NCBI GenBank assembly: GCA_903871605.1
Contig: CAIQHF010000038.1
Location: 62,001-126,000 of the forward strand
Reading direction: 5' to 3'
DNA: 64,000 nt
Source of the DNA: an uncultured Sphingomonadaceae bacterium
GTDB taxonomy: Bacteria > Pseudomonadota > Alphaproteobacteria > Sphingomonadales > Sphingomonadaceae
In this document: one piece after another, positions 63,503 to 64,000 of the stretch
Position numbering within the stretch: position 1 is the stretch's first letter
How the letters are laid out: the number at the start of each line of letters is the position of its first letter
Notes under the pieces: model-generated
The model's input: only the letters and a program-made list of their open reading frames with translations
What the model was told of the DNA's origin: nothing
Database searches by the model: none
Made by a program: the position numbers and the translations under genes

Positions 63503-64000
63503 GTGCGCTACCGCTTCGATCTCGGCGGCACGCGCCACGGCTTCGACGATCTGCGCCACCTGCTTGCCGTCGCCAGCCCGCCGCGGTCGGGCGATGCGCT
63601 TGCCGGGCTGGCGGCCGAGAGCGCCGAGCAGCGCGTCGCCGCGCGCTACGTCCTCGCCGACCTGTCGCTGTCGACCTTCCTCGACGAGCTGGTGATCCCC
63701 TATGAGGCGGACGAGGTGTCGCGGCTGATCGTCGACGGCCACGATGCCGAGGCGTTCGCCGCGATCGCGCATTTGACCGTCGGTGGCCTGCGCGACTGGC
63801 TGCTCTCCAACGAGGCGGACGGCGCCGCGATCGCGGCGGTGGCGCGCGGGCTGACCCCCGAGATGGTCGCCGCGGTCTCCAAGCTGATGCGCAACCAGGA
63901 TCTGATCGCGGTCGCGCGCAAGATCCGCATCGTCACCGCGTTTCGCGACACGATCGGGCTGGCCGGGCGGCTGTCGGTGCGGCTCCAGCCCAACCATCCG
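63503..64000 (+). CDS. eutB: Ethanolamine ammonia-lyase large subunit (5' part; cut off by window edge)
   Basis: The first 166 residues of the adenosylcobalamin-dependent lyase converting ethanolamine to acetaldehyde and ammonia. YRFDLGGTRHGFDDLRHLLAVASPPRSGDALAGLAA, DLSLSTFLDELVIPYEADEVSRLI and SNEADGAAIAAVARGLTPEMVAAVSKLMRNQDLI are EutB-typical. The start is GTG at 63503; no ATG is available between the permease stop and this motif. The small subunit gene is expected beyond the window. Acetaldehyde from here and from PhnX converge. Confidence 0.93.
   Translation, partial: MRYRFDLGGTRHGFDDLRHLLAVASPPRSGDALAGLAAESAEQRVAARYVLADLSLSTFLDELVIPYEADEVSRLIVDGHDAEAFAAIAHLTVGGLRDWLLSNEADGAAIAAVARGLTPEMVAAVSKLMRNQDLIAVARKIRIVTAFRDTIGLAGRLSVRLQPNHP

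Overview
The window is high-GC DNA from an alphaproteobacterium, most likely a sphingomonad. That reading rests on the GC content, a large TonB-dependent receptor, dense CoA-ester catabolism, and dispersed palindromes of the type I know from sphingomonad genomes (at 7020, 8004, 20186 and 42964). The organism assignment is inference. The window is almost fully coding. It has one tRNA, no rRNA, no CRISPR array and no recognisable insertion sequence.

Region 1 (1-26174) is a large catabolic island for an unidentified substrate, probably a cyclic or terpenoid-like ketone or acid. It combines ring-attacking oxygenases (Rieske oxygenase, FxGxxxHxxxW Baeyer-Villiger monooxygenase, luciferase-like flavin oxidoreductase, cytochrome P450 with its own ferredoxin), a beta-propeller lactonase candidate, four short-chain dehydrogenases, and a full CoA-thioester toolkit (acyl-CoA ligase, two CoA-transferases, two acyl-CoA dehydrogenases, two crotonases, a MaoC dehydratase, a CitE-type lyase). 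IclR and TetR regulators sit inside it. The genes form several divergent operons, many with 1-4 base start/stop overlaps.

Region 2 (26182-35004) is housekeeping-like: PutA with a divergent Lrp-type PutR, a PQQ-type sugar/sorbosone dehydrogenase lipoprotein, a DUF2231 membrane protein, tRNA-Gly(TCC) and a large MscS-type channel.

Region 3 (35118-41289) is a 5-oxoprolinase-like gene followed by DUF969, DUF979 and DUF2891. The first gene carries an in-frame TAG and the DUF969 gene a frameshift in a CG run, so this probable pyroglutamate module looks damaged, unless these are sequence errors.

Region 4 (41398-54605) is a choline module: choline sulfatase, a choline/betaine ABC importer with the binding protein fused to the permease, choline dehydrogenase, phosphorylcholine phosphatase and Tat-exported phosphocholine-specific phospholipase C. 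Its centrepiece is one open frame joining the BetI repressor to betaine-aldehyde dehydrogenase BetB. Four 16-bp TTGA-N8-TCAA-like dyads lie upstream of the importer, the fusion gene and the phospholipase, which suggests one BetI-type regulon. A lower-GC islet (GNAT acetyltransferase plus a small hypothetical gene) interrupts the module.

Region 5 (54840-64000) holds a TonB receptor, then a LysR regulator divergent from an aminophosphonate pathway (FAD oxidoreductase, phosphonoacetaldehyde hydrolase, DUF5690 transporter), then an ethanolamine permease and the start of ethanolamine ammonia-lyase. Regions 4 and 5 together read as a lipid head-group salvage locus for choline, choline sulfate, phosphocholine lipids, aminoethylphosphonate and ethanolamine.
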